Assembly: GCF_008085915.1 (NCBI RefSeq)
Contig: NZ_VSJK01000002.1
Span: 186,001 to 250,000, forward strand
Length of the DNA: 64,000 nucleotides
Direction of reading: 5' to 3'
DNA from: Oceaniovalibus sp. ACAM 378
GTDB taxonomy: Bacteria > Pseudomonadota > Alphaproteobacteria > Rhodobacterales > Rhodobacteraceae
Shown: positions 24,798 to 33,561 of the stretch, piece after piece
How the letters are laid out: the number at the start of each line of letters is the position of its first letter
Position numbering within the stretch: position 1 is the first letter of the stretch
Made by a program: the position numbers and the translations under genes
Notes under the pieces: model-generated
The model's input: only the letters and a program-made list of their open reading frames with translations
Database searches by the model: none
What the model was told of the DNA's origin: nothing

Positions 24798-26162
24798 ATG
24801 AGACGGCTGATCGAAAAGGGGCTGATGTTCGGCGGGCTGGTGTCTGTGGATTCACCCGCTTTGGTCGAACGCTATAACCGCGCGTTAAGGCAACTGACCG
24901 GCAAAACCACAGGGCTGGATTCCTTTCATATTGATCTGTCGGGCTATTCCCCCGAGATCGGCGATGAGTTGGGCGATATCCGGTATCTGAACGCCAATGG
25001 TGTGAACCGGCAGTTCATTTTGCTGTCCAGCGAACAGAAACACGCGCCGCTGCTGAACATGTCGTTTTCCACCAGTCGCCCGATCCTTGTTCAGTTCATC
25101 GAAGCCAACGAAAGCGAGCTTTTTGCCCTGACCGCCCGGGACGCCGTGGCGGGTGAACTGGCCAATTCCGTGTTCGACGTGTCGCGCCCCGCCCGCCTGT
25201 TCGACATACGCCGCATCACGATCGAGGCGGACACCACCGGCTCTCATGTCGCTGATGCCCGCAAGCTGGCCGACAAGGTGCAAGAGTTCCGCACGCGGCA
25301 GGATGCCTGGTGGGACGACGTGCTGATTGCTGAAATGATCGGTCTGGCGAAACACACCGGCGACGTGACGCGCCACCCTGTCGCGCTGAAACAGATGGTG
25401 TTCGAGCACGGCAATTTCTGGACCTCGCATTTCGGTGGTTCCTATGTCTTTCACAAGGTCAAACGGCCCTTTGTGCTGACCGCCTCGCCCGACGCATTCA
25501 CCAGCGACGATGGCGTCAGGGTGCCGGCTCTGGGGCTGGACCAGCCCAATGCCATCGCCCGCGCGCTAGAGGAGAACGGGCTGGTTGAACCCATCGTTAA
25601 GGCGCGCAATGTGGATGCCGCCGCGATCCTGCGCCAGAAAATGGACTTTATCCTGATCGATGCCGCCGCGACGCTGGAAATCGACATGGCGGATGCCACG
25701 CGCAGCGATCTGCGTGCCGTGGCCCGGCGGCTGGGTGCGGCGCTGCCCGATGCGTTCACTGGGCTTGGCGATCTGTTGCGCTGGGTCGAGGGCGGCGGCA
25801 CCTGGCCACGCATCACATCAGAGCATCCGGCGTATTTCTATACCTTCCGCGCCGCACCCGGCGCCGACCGCGATCTGGTGAACATGCTGCTGGCCGAACT
25901 GGCGCCACTGGATGTGCGGCAGTTGTTCATCTGCCACAAGGAACTGTTCTATCGGTTGTATGCCACATGGTCGGACGCGCGGCGGCAATATGTGGCGGAT
26001 TTTCTGGAACGCGAGTATCAGGTCGACAAGGCAGGAACGCGCGCCGCTCTGTTTGGCGACGAACCGGGGATGGAGGATGTTGTGCCCGCCGCAACCCTCG
26101 GGGCAAAGCCGCGCGTCGGTCAGATCCGCCGCGTTGGCCCCTGGGGCTCAGCAAGGAGCTAA
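24798..26162 (+). CDS. DUF6638-like protein of the AAA+ locus
   Basis: This 454-residue protein starts MRRLIEKGLMFGGLVSVDSP and contains LTGKTTGLDSFHIDLSGYSP, GDELGDIRYLNANGVNRQFI and DVRQLFICHKELFYRLYATW. I recall proteins with this N-terminus as the DUF6638 family of Rhodobacterales, but the number is from memory. It has no signal peptide or strong membrane helix. The ATG at 24798 is chosen over a long upstream extension because of the GGAAGG ribosome-binding site. The extension would also overlap the preceding membrane-protein gene. It lies between membrane-protein genes, so it is presumably a cytosolic partner of the AAA+ ATPase. Confidence 0.78.
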   Translation: MRRLIEKGLMFGGLVSVDSPALVERYNRALRQLTGKTTGLDSFHIDLSGYSPEIGDELGDIRYLNANGVNRQFILLSSEQKHAPLLNMSFSTSRPILVQFIEANESELFALTARDAVAGELANSVFDVSRPARLFDIRRITIEADTTGSHVADARKLADKVQEFRTRQDAWWDDVLIAEMIGLAKHTGDVTRHPVALKQMVFEHGNFWTSHFGGSYVFHKVKRPFVLTASPDAFTSDDGVRVPALGLDQPNAIARALEENGLVEPIVKARNVDAAAILRQKMDFILIDAAATLEIDMADATRSDLRAVARRLGAALPDAFTGLGDLLRWVEGGGTWPRITSEHPAYFYTFRAAPGADRDLVNMLLAELAPLDVRQLFICHKELFYRLYATWSDARRQYVADFLEREYQVDKAGTRAALFGDEPGMEDVVPAATLGAKPRVGQIRRVGPWGSARS

Positions 26163-26165
26163 CTC

Positions 26166-26435
26166 ATGGTGTTTGCAATCGCACGATTGGGGCTGATGGG
26201 GTTCGTGATCCTGTCGATCATCTATGTTCTTGTCTCGATCTATTCCCGGTCGGTCCGGCGTGAGCGACTTGAAAATCGGTGGGAAGCCGAAGAGATCGGC
26301 GGCGACCGCGAGGAATATGTAAAGAACGGTCTGGCGGAATATGACAGTTCGGTCCGTCGCAAATTGATTCTGGGTGTCTATGTAGTACCTGTGATCGTGG
26401 TCGGCACGCTGATCTATGTGATTAATTTCTGGTAA
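26166..26435 (+). CDS. two-helix membrane protein of the AAA+ locus
   Basis: The 89-residue protein has an N-terminal helix (ARLGLMGFVILSIIYVLVSI), a charged cytoplasmic loop of about 40 residues (SVRRERLENRWEAEEIGGDR) and a C-terminal helix (LILGVYVVPVIVVGTLIYVI). Its AAGGAG ribosome-binding site lies inside the end of the DUF6638-like gene, 3 bases away. It probably sits next to the DUF1523 protein in the membrane. Function is unknown. Confidence 0.75.
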   Translation: MVFAIARLGLMGFVILSIIYVLVSIYSRSVRRERLENRWEAEEIGGDREEYVKNGLAEYDSSVRRKLILGVYVVPVIVVGTLIYVINFW

Positions 26436-26444
26436 GGATTCGAA

Positions 26445-27089
26445 ATGCGCTATGTGAAATGGGCCTTGGTGATCGTGTTGATTTCGGTCGTCGGCGGGTT
26501 CCTGCATTACACCTTGCCGCAGCAGGATATCGTTCGCGTTGTCGGCACCGAAGTACGGCGCGTCGATGTGAACGAGAACAGCATTTTCTGGGCGCAGACC
26601 GATGTGGGCAACAATCCGACGACGGTAAACCGCGATGTGCGGTTCATCGAAACGATCCGCGACAATGGCAAACCCATGGTGTACCGGAACGAGGATACGG
26701 GGTGGGGCTGGCCGCCGTATTTCAAGTTGAATTCATCCAACCTTCAGGCGACGACAAGCGATCTGGTCTCGACCCGCAACGATCCGCAGTGGGTGGTGGT
26801 GCGCCACTATGGCTGGCGCAACGAATTCCTGTCGATCTTTCCCAACGCTGTCGGCGTCCGCGCGGTGGATGGCCCGGATGTGCGGCTGATCCCTTGGCTG
26901 AACATCATTCTGCTGGTGCTGCTGTTGGTGTTGATCCTGACAATCCGCGCCATGTGGCGCCAGTTTCGCCAGCGCACGGTCGATCCGATGGTGCAGGATG
27001 CGGGTGAAACCTGGGATCGGGTTGATGCCTATGCCGACGAAAAACGTGGGCGCTTCGGTCGGTGGCTGGACAGCTGGAAGAAGAAATAG
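26445..27089 (+). CDS. DUF1523 family membrane protein
   Basis: The 214-residue protein has an N-terminal membrane anchor (RYVKWALVIVLISVVGGFLH). An extracytoplasmic beta-rich domain follows, with QDIVRVVGTEVRRVDVNENS and TGWGWPPYFKLNSSNLQATT. A second helix near the C-terminus (IILLVLLLVLILTIRAMWRQ) and a charged cytoplasmic tail complete it. These features match the DUF1523 family, uncharacterised and mostly alphaproteobacterial. It ends the AAA+ locus 9 bases after the two-helix gene. Confidence 0.82.
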   Translation: MRYVKWALVIVLISVVGGFLHYTLPQQDIVRVVGTEVRRVDVNENSIFWAQTDVGNNPTTVNRDVRFIETIRDNGKPMVYRNEDTGWGWPPYFKLNSSNLQATTSDLVSTRNDPQWVVVRHYGWRNEFLSIFPNAVGVRAVDGPDVRLIPWLNIILLVLLLVLILTIRAMWRQFRQRTVDPMVQDAGETWDRVDAYADEKRGRFGRWLDSWKKK

Positions 27090-27134
27090 CGGCGCTGTTC
27101 GACACTCCGTCCGCGATGGGCGCGTGAAATCCTG

Positions 27135-27665
27135 TTAGAACAGCGGGTTTTCACGCGTCAGGATGACGAAATTGTCACCCTTGAAGAAAACGCTCTGCAT
27201 TGCGCTAAATCCGGTCCGGTCCGCCAGTCTGAGCGATGCTGCATGTTCCGGCGCAAGGATACAATGTGTACGCGGTGCTTTCAGCACGGTATCCGCCCAG
27301 CGCAGCATGCGGTTCACCGCCTCGGCGGCAAATCCCTGACCCTGTGCGTTGGGCAGGAACGCCCAGCCCGCTTCGGGTGCAAGCGACCGCATCGGTTCGA
27401 TCTGACGTTTATAGTCGGCCAGACCGACACAGCCCAGAAATGCGCCCGCCCGGTCGGTCACCGCGAAATACCCATAGTCCATGAAGCGCCAGTGGCCTTC
27501 ATAGCGCAACAGGCGCTGCCATGATGTTTCCGAGGTCTGAACTTCGCCGGTGATATGTTCGGTCACCCGCGGATCGGCCCAAAGCGCGGCGGTATCGGCA
27601 AAGTCGTCCACGGTATGTCCGCGCAGGATCAGGCGATCGGTGGTCAGCGTGGGTGCTTTGGTCAT
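27135..27665 (-). CDS. GNAT-family N-acetyltransferase (RimJ/RimL-like)
   Basis: This 176-residue protein starts TKAPTLTTDRLILRGHTVDD (typical of RimJ/RimL-type GNATs) and has the acetyl-CoA loop region AGWAFLPNAQGQGFAAEAVN, followed by LRWADTVLKAPRTHCILAPE. It transfers an acetyl group from acetyl-CoA to an unknown amine. The ATG at 27665 gives the family start, while an upstream ATG would add 27 unconserved residues. It lies 53 bases after the desaturase gene on the same strand and is convergent to the AAA+ locus. Confidence 0.9.
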   Translation of the reverse strand: MTKAPTLTTDRLILRGHTVDDFADTAALWADPRVTEHITGEVQTSETSWQRLLRYEGHWRFMDYGYFAVTDRAGAFLGCVGLADYKRQIEPMRSLAPEAGWAFLPNAQGQGFAAEAVNRMLRWADTVLKAPRTHCILAPEHAASLRLADRTGFSAMQSVFFKGDNFVILTRENPLF

Positions 27666-27718
27666 TTTGGTGCAGACGCTTTCGGAAAGCGGAACTCGGC
27701 ACCAAGGAGACCCGAGGT

Positions 27719-28771
27719 TCAGGCCTGACGCAAGGCGCGTTCGCACCGAAACGACAGCAACCGACGTGACTCTTCATCCCACAGGTGCAACCGGACGCAT
27801 CGCAGGCTTTCACGGATGGTCAGGCGTTGGGTGGTAGCCAGTTCGGCATGATCGCGCAACACTTCGGTCAGGCGATAGAACGGGATGCGGGCATAAAGGT
27901 GATGCACGTGATGCACGCCGATATTGCCAGAGAACCAGCGCAGAACCGGCGGCAGATCGTAATGTGACGATCCGTGCAGCGCCGCGTCGTGCAGTTGCCA
28001 GTCGGGATCGGAATCCCACTGGGTTTCTTCAAACTGGTGCTGCACATAAAACAGCCAGACACCGGCCGATGCGGCGACAAGGGAGGTGGGCAGGAAAATC
28101 AGGACCAGAGGCCGCCAGCCGCCAAACCAGGCAATCGCGCAAAGCCCCGCAACAATCAGCAGGTTGGTCAGCATCGCACTGGCCCAATATTTGCCGAATC
28201 TCATCAGGCCCAGTGGAAGACGGTTCTGCAACAGGAACAGATATCCCGGCCCAAGCCCAAACAGGATCGCCGGGTGACGATACACGCGATAGTGCAGCCG
28301 CCACAGGGGCGACAGCGCCCGGTATTCGGCCACAGTCAGAGTGTGAACGTCGCCGATCCCGCGCTTGTCCAGGTTGCCCGCGGCGGAATGGTGAATCGCA
28401 TGGGTGCGCCGCCAGACGTCATAGGGGGTCAGCGTCAATACGCCGAGCGCGCGCCCGATCCAGTCAGACACGTGACGGTTGCGGAAAAATCCGCCATGAC
28501 CGCAATCATGTTGGATGATGAACAGGCGTACCAGGAAACCGCCGTTCAGCATCGCCAAAGCGACCGAAGCCCAGGGAGCTATATCAATAAGGGCCCATGC
28601 CAGCGCCCAAAGCGCGAAAAACGGCACAAGGCTGACCGCGAGCTCAAAGCTGCTGCGGGCATGATTCGGGTCGCGGTATTTCGCGAGCACCTGAATCCAG
28701 TTTCGTGCAGGGGTGCGCTCGGATGGCTGCGCAGAGTCCTGCGAGAAGGTCGATTTTGTCTGTTCGTTCAT
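27719..28771 (-). CDS. membrane fatty-acid desaturase
   Basis: The 350-residue integral membrane enzyme has the three diiron histidine boxes: HDCGH (about 88-92), HAIHH (about 124-128) and HHVHH (about 287-291). Four or more membrane helices lie between them. This is the DesA/omega-6 (delta-12) type of acyl-lipid desaturase, which introduces double bases into membrane acyl chains using O2 and an electron carrier. The start at 28771 (MNEQTKSTFS) is chosen because the upstream extension is not family-like. Regiospecificity is not readable from sequence. Confidence 0.9.
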   Translation of the reverse strand: MNEQTKSTFSQDSAQPSERTPARNWIQVLAKYRDPNHARSSFELAVSLVPFFALWALAWALIDIAPWASVALAMLNGGFLVRLFIIQHDCGHGGFFRNRHVSDWIGRALGVLTLTPYDVWRRTHAIHHSAAGNLDKRGIGDVHTLTVAEYRALSPLWRLHYRVYRHPAILFGLGPGYLFLLQNRLPLGLMRFGKYWASAMLTNLLIVAGLCAIAWFGGWRPLVLIFLPTSLVAASAGVWLFYVQHQFEETQWDSDPDWQLHDAALHGSSHYDLPPVLRWFSGNIGVHHVHHLYARIPFYRLTEVLRDHAELATTQRLTIRESLRCVRLHLWDEESRRLLSFRCERALRQA

Positions 28772-28910
28772 GTCTGGTCTGTCACGCCTGCTCGGGCACG
28801 CGATGTGTCCCGCGGCTGGACCAGTGCAATATGTCAAAATCATTGGCAAGTCGAGTGTTCAGGTTAGCGACGCAACGACATTGGCAAAACCGGCGCTGAA
28901 AATCCCGTGA

Positions 28911-31250
28911 TCAGCCCTCGCCGAAGGGGATCCAGACGGTTTTCACTTCGCAGGACTGCCCGAGGAATTCGCGGGTGGACGGATCGGTCCAGTCGCGGTT
29001 CCGGGCGTGGTTGACCCATGTGCGCTTCAGATCGCGCGCCGCCTCGGTTTCGATCGTCTGCGACAGGTCGGATGAAGAAAAGCTCCAGACCGCGCCCACA
29101 TCCATGTGCCCGGCCAGATGCGGCGCCAGTTCGGTGTGCGACCCGGTCAGGATGTTAACCACGCCGGGCGGCACGTCTGATGTTTCCAGCACCTGATAGA
29201 AATCTGTCGCCGCCAGCGGAAAAGGCTCGGACGCCACGGTGACGGTCCGGTTGCCCATGGCCAGAGCGGGTGCGATGACCGACACAAGCCCCAGCAGCGG
29301 CGCGTCATCCGGCGCGAACTGACCGATCACGCCCACGGGTTCATTCATCGCCAGCGCCACGGCGCGCATCGGAACGCCTCGCGCGGCGCCGTCGTGTTTG
29401 TCCGCCCAAGCGGCCCAGTGGAACAGGCGGTCGATGCTCGCCTCTACCTCTCCTTCGGCCTGCGCCTGCCGTGCGCCACTCATCGCGCTGAGCCGTGCGG
29501 CGAATTCAGCTGCCCGGGCCGACAGGTTCTCGGCGATGTAATACAGGATCTGCGCGCGCAAATGGCCGGTGGTGCGCGACCACCCTTTTGCCGCCTGCGC
29601 CGCCTCAACCGCGTTGCGGATATCCTTGCGGTTGGCCAGACTCACATGGCCCAGCAGCGCGCCCTTGCCGGACCAAACGGCGCGGGAATACCCGCCGTCG
29701 GGTCGCGCCTGTTTGCCGCCGATATACAGCTTCGCCGTTCGGTCCAGACCGGTCACCACTGCCGACTTCGGCGCGGCCACAGGCGGCACGGGTTTCAACG
29801 GCTTGCCGGTGATCGCGGGGCGGGAATAGGCCGCAAGCCCCTCCCATCCGCCTTCGCGCCCGAACCCTGATTCGCGCACACCGCCAAACGGGGCCGCAGC
29901 ATCCAGCAGGTTGGTGCTGTTGATCCAGACGACGCCGCTGACCAGCTTTGGCGCGATGTCCAGTGCCAGGTTCACATTCTCGGTCCATAAGGTCGCCGCC
30001 AGCCCATAGCGGGTGTTGTTGGCCAATTCGACAGCCTCGGCCGGGGTGCGGAACGTGGTCGAGACAAGGACCGGGCCGAATATCTCCTCCTGCATCAGCG
30101 GATCGGCGGGGGACAGGCCGGTGATCAGCGTCGGCGGATAGAAACAGCCCGCCGGCAGATCGCAGGCGGCGCGGTAAATATCGCCGCGCGATGCATCAAC
30201 CAGCCGGGCGATGGCGTCCCGCTGAACAGGATGCACGATCGCACCCACGTCGATGCACTTGTCCAGAGGATCGCCCAACCGCAGCTTGTCCATCCGCACG
30301 CGCAGGCGGTGATGGAAATCCTCTGCGATATTCTCTTGCACCAACAGGCGCGACCCGGCACAGCAGACCTGCCCGCCGTTGAACCAGATCGCATCGACCA
30401 ACCCTTCAATCGCACTGTCGATATCGGCATCGTCGAACACGATGAAAGGCGATTTGCCCCCCAGTTCCAGCGTCAACGCCTTGCCGGTCCCCGCCGTCGC
30501 GGCGCGAATCTGGCGGCCCACTCCGGTTGATCCGGTAAAGGCGATCTTGTCGATATCGGGATGTGCGACGATCATTTCGCCCACAGCGCCGTCGCCGGTG
30601 ACGATGTTGATCACCCCCGGCGGAACCCCGGCCTGCGCGCAGAGATCGGCGAACAAAAGGGTGGTCAACGGCGTGTATTCCGCAGGTTTCAGCACCACGG
30701 TGTTGCCCATCGCGAGGGCGGGCGCCACCTTCCAGGCCAGCATCAGCAGCGGAAAATTCCATGGCACGATCTGGCCGCAGACCCCAAAGGGCACCCGGCC
30801 GGGCAGTTCGCTGTCGGCCAGTTGCGCCATCCCGGCGTGATAATAGAAATGCCGCGCCACCAAGGGCACATCGATGTCACGGCTTTCGCGCACCGGTTTG
30901 CCGGAATCCAGACTTTCCAGAACCGCGAACAGCCGCGCCTGTTTTTGCACCATCCGGGCCAGCGCATAGAGCACCCGCGCCCGCGCCGCCCCCGATTTCG
31001 CCCAAGACCCCTGCGCCCGCCGCGCCGCCGCCACAGCAGCATCCACATCACCCGCACTGGCCTGTGTCACCTGTGCCAGACTCTGATCGCGCGCTGGATT
31101 GCGAACCTCGAACAAGTCGCCCGGCGCAGTCCATGCCCCGCCGATGAACAGGCCGAACGACCGGTCGCTGCCAAGCCATGCCATCGCCTCGGCCTCGCTT
31201 TCGGGGGCGGGGCCGTATTCCATGCTCTGAAAGATATCCGAAACGCTCAT
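28911..31250 (-). CDS. double-domain aldehyde dehydrogenase, second domain apparently inactive
   Basis: At 779 residues this carries a complete N-terminal ALDH domain (about 35-490). It has PWNFPLLMLAWKVAPALAMG, the general base in LELGGKSPF (E262) and the nucleophile in NGGQVCCAGSR (C296). A second, shorter ALDH-like domain (about 500-779) has the NAD-fold parts (DAPLLGLVSVIAPALAMGNR) but neither the E..GGK nor the GQ.C motif. The family oxidises aldehydes with NAD(P)+. Adjacent deoC releases acetaldehyde, so acetaldehyde is the likely substrate. The frame shows no interruption, so the degenerate domain is probably structural, not a decay product. Confidence 0.85.
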   Translation of the reverse strand: MSVSDIFQSMEYGPAPESEAEAMAWLGSDRSFGLFIGGAWTAPGDLFEVRNPARDQSLAQVTQASAGDVDAAVAAARRAQGSWAKSGAARARVLYALARMVQKQARLFAVLESLDSGKPVRESRDIDVPLVARHFYYHAGMAQLADSELPGRVPFGVCGQIVPWNFPLLMLAWKVAPALAMGNTVVLKPAEYTPLTTLLFADLCAQAGVPPGVINIVTGDGAVGEMIVAHPDIDKIAFTGSTGVGRQIRAATAGTGKALTLELGGKSPFIVFDDADIDSAIEGLVDAIWFNGGQVCCAGSRLLVQENIAEDFHHRLRVRMDKLRLGDPLDKCIDVGAIVHPVQRDAIARLVDASRGDIYRAACDLPAGCFYPPTLITGLSPADPLMQEEIFGPVLVSTTFRTPAEAVELANNTRYGLAATLWTENVNLALDIAPKLVSGVVWINSTNLLDAAAPFGGVRESGFGREGGWEGLAAYSRPAITGKPLKPVPPVAAPKSAVVTGLDRTAKLYIGGKQARPDGGYSRAVWSGKGALLGHVSLANRKDIRNAVEAAQAAKGWSRTTGHLRAQILYYIAENLSARAAEFAARLSAMSGARQAQAEGEVEASIDRLFHWAAWADKHDGAARGVPMRAVALAMNEPVGVIGQFAPDDAPLLGLVSVIAPALAMGNRTVTVASEPFPLAATDFYQVLETSDVPPGVVNILTGSHTELAPHLAGHMDVGAVWSFSSSDLSQTIETEAARDLKRTWVNHARNRDWTDPSTREFLGQSCEVKTVWIPFGEG

Positions 31251-31253
31251 AGC

Positions 31254-31274
31254 TTCTTCTTTGCAAAAATACTC
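31254..31274 (-). repeat. GAGTATTTTTGCAAAGAAGAA motif, copy 2
   Basis: On the minus strand this motif ends 3 bases before the ALDH start codon, so its AAGAAG part may double as the ribosome-binding site. It belongs to the same family as the copies at 21627 and 60504. Confidence 0.65.
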
Positions 31275-31301
31275 AAATTCCCCGCCCCGCCAAGATCCCC
31301 G

Positions 31302-32282
31302 TCAGCCGATCCCATGGCGATACCCCGCCGAATACCGGCCCGTCACATGATGCTCCAACTGCCGCTCGATATCCCCCAAAAGCGACGAGGCCCCAAAGCG
31401 GAACAGATCGGGCTGCAACCAGCGATCACCCAACTCGTCCTTGATCAGCGACAGATAGACCAGGGCGTCCTTGGCCTTCGATATCCCCCCGGCGGGCTTG
31501 TAGCCTACCATGAAACCCGTGTCGTTGTGATAGGCGCGGATCGCCCGGATCATCGTCAGCGACACCGGCAAGGTCGCGTTCACATTTTCCTTGCCGGTCG
31601 AGGTCTTGATGAAATCCGCCCCGGCCATCATGCAGATCAGCGATGCGCGGGCGACGTTGCGCAGCGTGCCAAGCTCTCCGGTGGCCAGAATCGCCTTGAT
31701 ATGGGCGGGGCCACAGGCGGCGCGGAACGCCTGTACCTCGTCATACAGGGCCTGCCAATTGCTGGTCAGGACGTGGCGGCGGGAAATCACGATGTCGATC
31801 TCTTTCGCCCCGGCCTTTACCGACTCGCCGATCTCGGCCAGCCGCAGGTGAAACGGCGACAGCCCGGCGGGAAAACCGGTGGACACGGCAGCCACGGGCA
31901 CGCCCGTTCCCTCCAGCGCCTGCACCGCCGTCTCGACCATGTCGTGATAGACGCAGACCGCCCCAGTGGTGATTCCGGTGACGCCCAGTGCGTCCAGAAT
32001 GTCGGCGCGCACCGGATTGGCCGCCTTGGCGCACAGCCGCTGCACCCGTGCCGGCGTATCGTCGCCCGACAGGGTTGTCAGATCCATGCAGGTGATCGCC
32101 CGCAGCAGCCAGGCCGCCTGATGGTTCTTCTTGACCGAGCGCCTCCCGGGCAGGGTCGCGGCCCGGCGTTCAATCGCGCTGGTGTTGGCCTGCACCGCGC
32201 GCACCCGGTCCATATCCAGCGCCATGCCGGGATTACGCGGCAGGGCGATCTGCGGCAGGTGTGTGGCGGTCTGGACGGTCAT
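31302..32282 (-). CDS. deoC: deoxyribose-phosphate aldolase
   Basis: The 326-residue enzyme has the DeoC active site: FIKTSTGKENVNATLPVSLT with the Schiff-base lysine, and FMVGYKPAGGISKAKDALVY with the second catalytic lysine. It cleaves 2-deoxyribose-5-phosphate into glyceraldehyde-3-phosphate and acetaldehyde. It is the longer eukaryote-like/alphaproteobacterial form with an N-terminal extension of about 70 residues. The ATG at 32282 fits the family. The ALDH gene follows 51 bases downstream and probably consumes the acetaldehyde. It is divergent from rpe. Confidence 0.94.
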   Translation of the reverse strand: MTVQTATHLPQIALPRNPGMALDMDRVRAVQANTSAIERRAATLPGRRSVKKNHQAAWLLRAITCMDLTTLSGDDTPARVQRLCAKAANPVRADILDALGVTGITTGAVCVYHDMVETAVQALEGTGVPVAAVSTGFPAGLSPFHLRLAEIGESVKAGAKEIDIVISRRHVLTSNWQALYDEVQAFRAACGPAHIKAILATGELGTLRNVARASLICMMAGADFIKTSTGKENVNATLPVSLTMIRAIRAYHNDTGFMVGYKPAGGISKAKDALVYLSLIKDELGDRWLQPDLFRFGASSLLGDIERQLEHHVTGRYSAGYRHGIG

Positions 32283-32491
32283 CGGCGCTTTCCATGCGGG
32301 GGCGAGAAGCAGGCGGGAAACGGATGGGCAAAACGTGCCATGGGGCCGGAGGTTTGACAAGGTTCGACAATCCAACCCGGATTTCGGCCCCACCCGAATT
32401 TCCGCGCCCGCGAGATCTGTTCATCTTGCCGTACAGGCTGTATCGCAATGGCGTCCAGATCAAACAAGCCCGACCAAACAAAGGTGATGCC

Positions 32492-33187
32492 ATGACCTTC
32501 GACCGTTCACCAAAGCTTGCCCCGTCGATCCTGTCGGCTGATTTCGCCAATTTCGGCGCCGAGATCCGCGCGATCGAGGAACAGGGCGCCGATTGGGTGC
32601 ATGTGGATGTGATGGACGGGCATTTCGTGCCCAACCTCACCTTCGGCCCGGCGCTATGCGCCGCGATCCGCCCGCATATCCGCACGGTGATGGACGTGCA
32701 CCTGATGATTGCCCCCGTCGATCCCTATATCGAGGCCTTCTCCAAAGCGGGCGCCGATGTGATTTCCGCCCATGTCGAATCCGGACCGCATATCCACCGC
32801 ACATTGCAGGCGATCCGCGGCGCGGGCTGCCGTGCTGGCGTGGCGATCAACCCGGGCACCCCCGCCGAGGCAGTGGAAAACCTGCTCGATATGGTCGATC
32901 TGATCAATGTGATGACGGTGAACCCCGGCTTTGGCGGCCAGAAATTCATCGAGTCGCAATATGAAAAGATCCGCCGCCTGCGGGCGATGATCGGCGACCG
33001 TCCCGTGCATATCGAAATCGACGGCGGAATCGACGCAACCACGGCCCCCCGCGCCATCGCGGCCGGGGCGGATATCCTTGTCGCAGGCAGCGCGATCTTT
33101 TCCGGCGGATCCGTCGAGCGTCCCGCAGTCTATGGCGAAAACATGAACCGTTTGCGCAAAGCGATCACCGCCGGAAATCCGGGCTGA
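32492..33187 (+). CDS. rpe: ribulose-phosphate 3-epimerase
   Basis: The 231-residue TIM-barrel enzyme begins KLAPSILSADFANFGAEIRA. It shows the metal-site segments HVDVMDGHFVPNLTFGPALC, VMDVHLMIAPVDPYIEAFSK, MTVNPGFGGQKFIESQYEKI and IEIDGGIDATTAPRAIAAGA. It interconverts ribulose-5-P and xylulose-5-P in the pentose phosphate pathway or Calvin cycle. The ATG at 32492 matches the family start. An open frame extends 77 codons upstream but lies in the divergent promoter region shared with deoC. Confidence 0.97.
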   Translation: MTFDRSPKLAPSILSADFANFGAEIRAIEEQGADWVHVDVMDGHFVPNLTFGPALCAAIRPHIRTVMDVHLMIAPVDPYIEAFSKAGADVISAHVESGPHIHRTLQAIRGAGCRAGVAINPGTPAEAVENLLDMVDLINVMTVNPGFGGQKFIESQYEKIRRLRAMIGDRPVHIEIDGGIDATTAPRAIAAGADILVAGSAIFSGGSVERPAVYGENMNRLRKAITAGNPG

Positions 33188-33561
33188 CCGGCGCACTCCT
33201 GCGCCTTCTTCTTTGTCCAAATACTCATCTATCGCGCCGCAGGCGCGTCCCGTCGTTCTACGCCACAGGCGCGTCCCCTCCGCCGGAGGACCGGGCCGGC
33301 TTCCCGGTTGGACACGGTTTCCCGCGATCGCAGTTGCAAACTGACGAGGGGGTTTTGTCGATCCGCGCGGGGCAAATGGCAACACGCCCGCCCCCCCGGA
33401 TTGAACGAAAACCGGCACAGCACGGGCCTCGGCGAAACCGCCCTGACCGCCGTCAGCTCGGGCCGTCGGATCGTCCCACAGCGAAACTGAACCGGGCGGG
33501 GGCGATGACAAGTTCCGTCACACGTCGGCGGATTGTTGCGCATTGGCGAGCGGCAGTTAAT
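33188..33561. other. 374-base gap with repeat motifs, no gene
   Basis: This gap contains the GAGTATTT..AAAGAAGAA motif in minus orientation (33206-33226). Two near-identical phrases follow, GCGCCGCAGGCGCGTCCC and CGCCACAGGCGCGTCCC (about 33233-33278). The caspase frame is open through part of it, but that stretch is Arg/Pro-rich and unlike a signal peptide, so I do not include it. The promoter of the caspase gene should be at its right end. Confidence 0.5.

Noticed and set aside
30561-32357. 598-residue plus-strand frame across the ALDH and deoC genes
   Set aside because: It crosses two clearly real minus-strand genes and has antisense-type Arg/Pro/His composition.
33334-33561. N-terminal extension of the caspase protein
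   Set aside because: The extension is Arg/Pro-rich and would bury the signal peptide.
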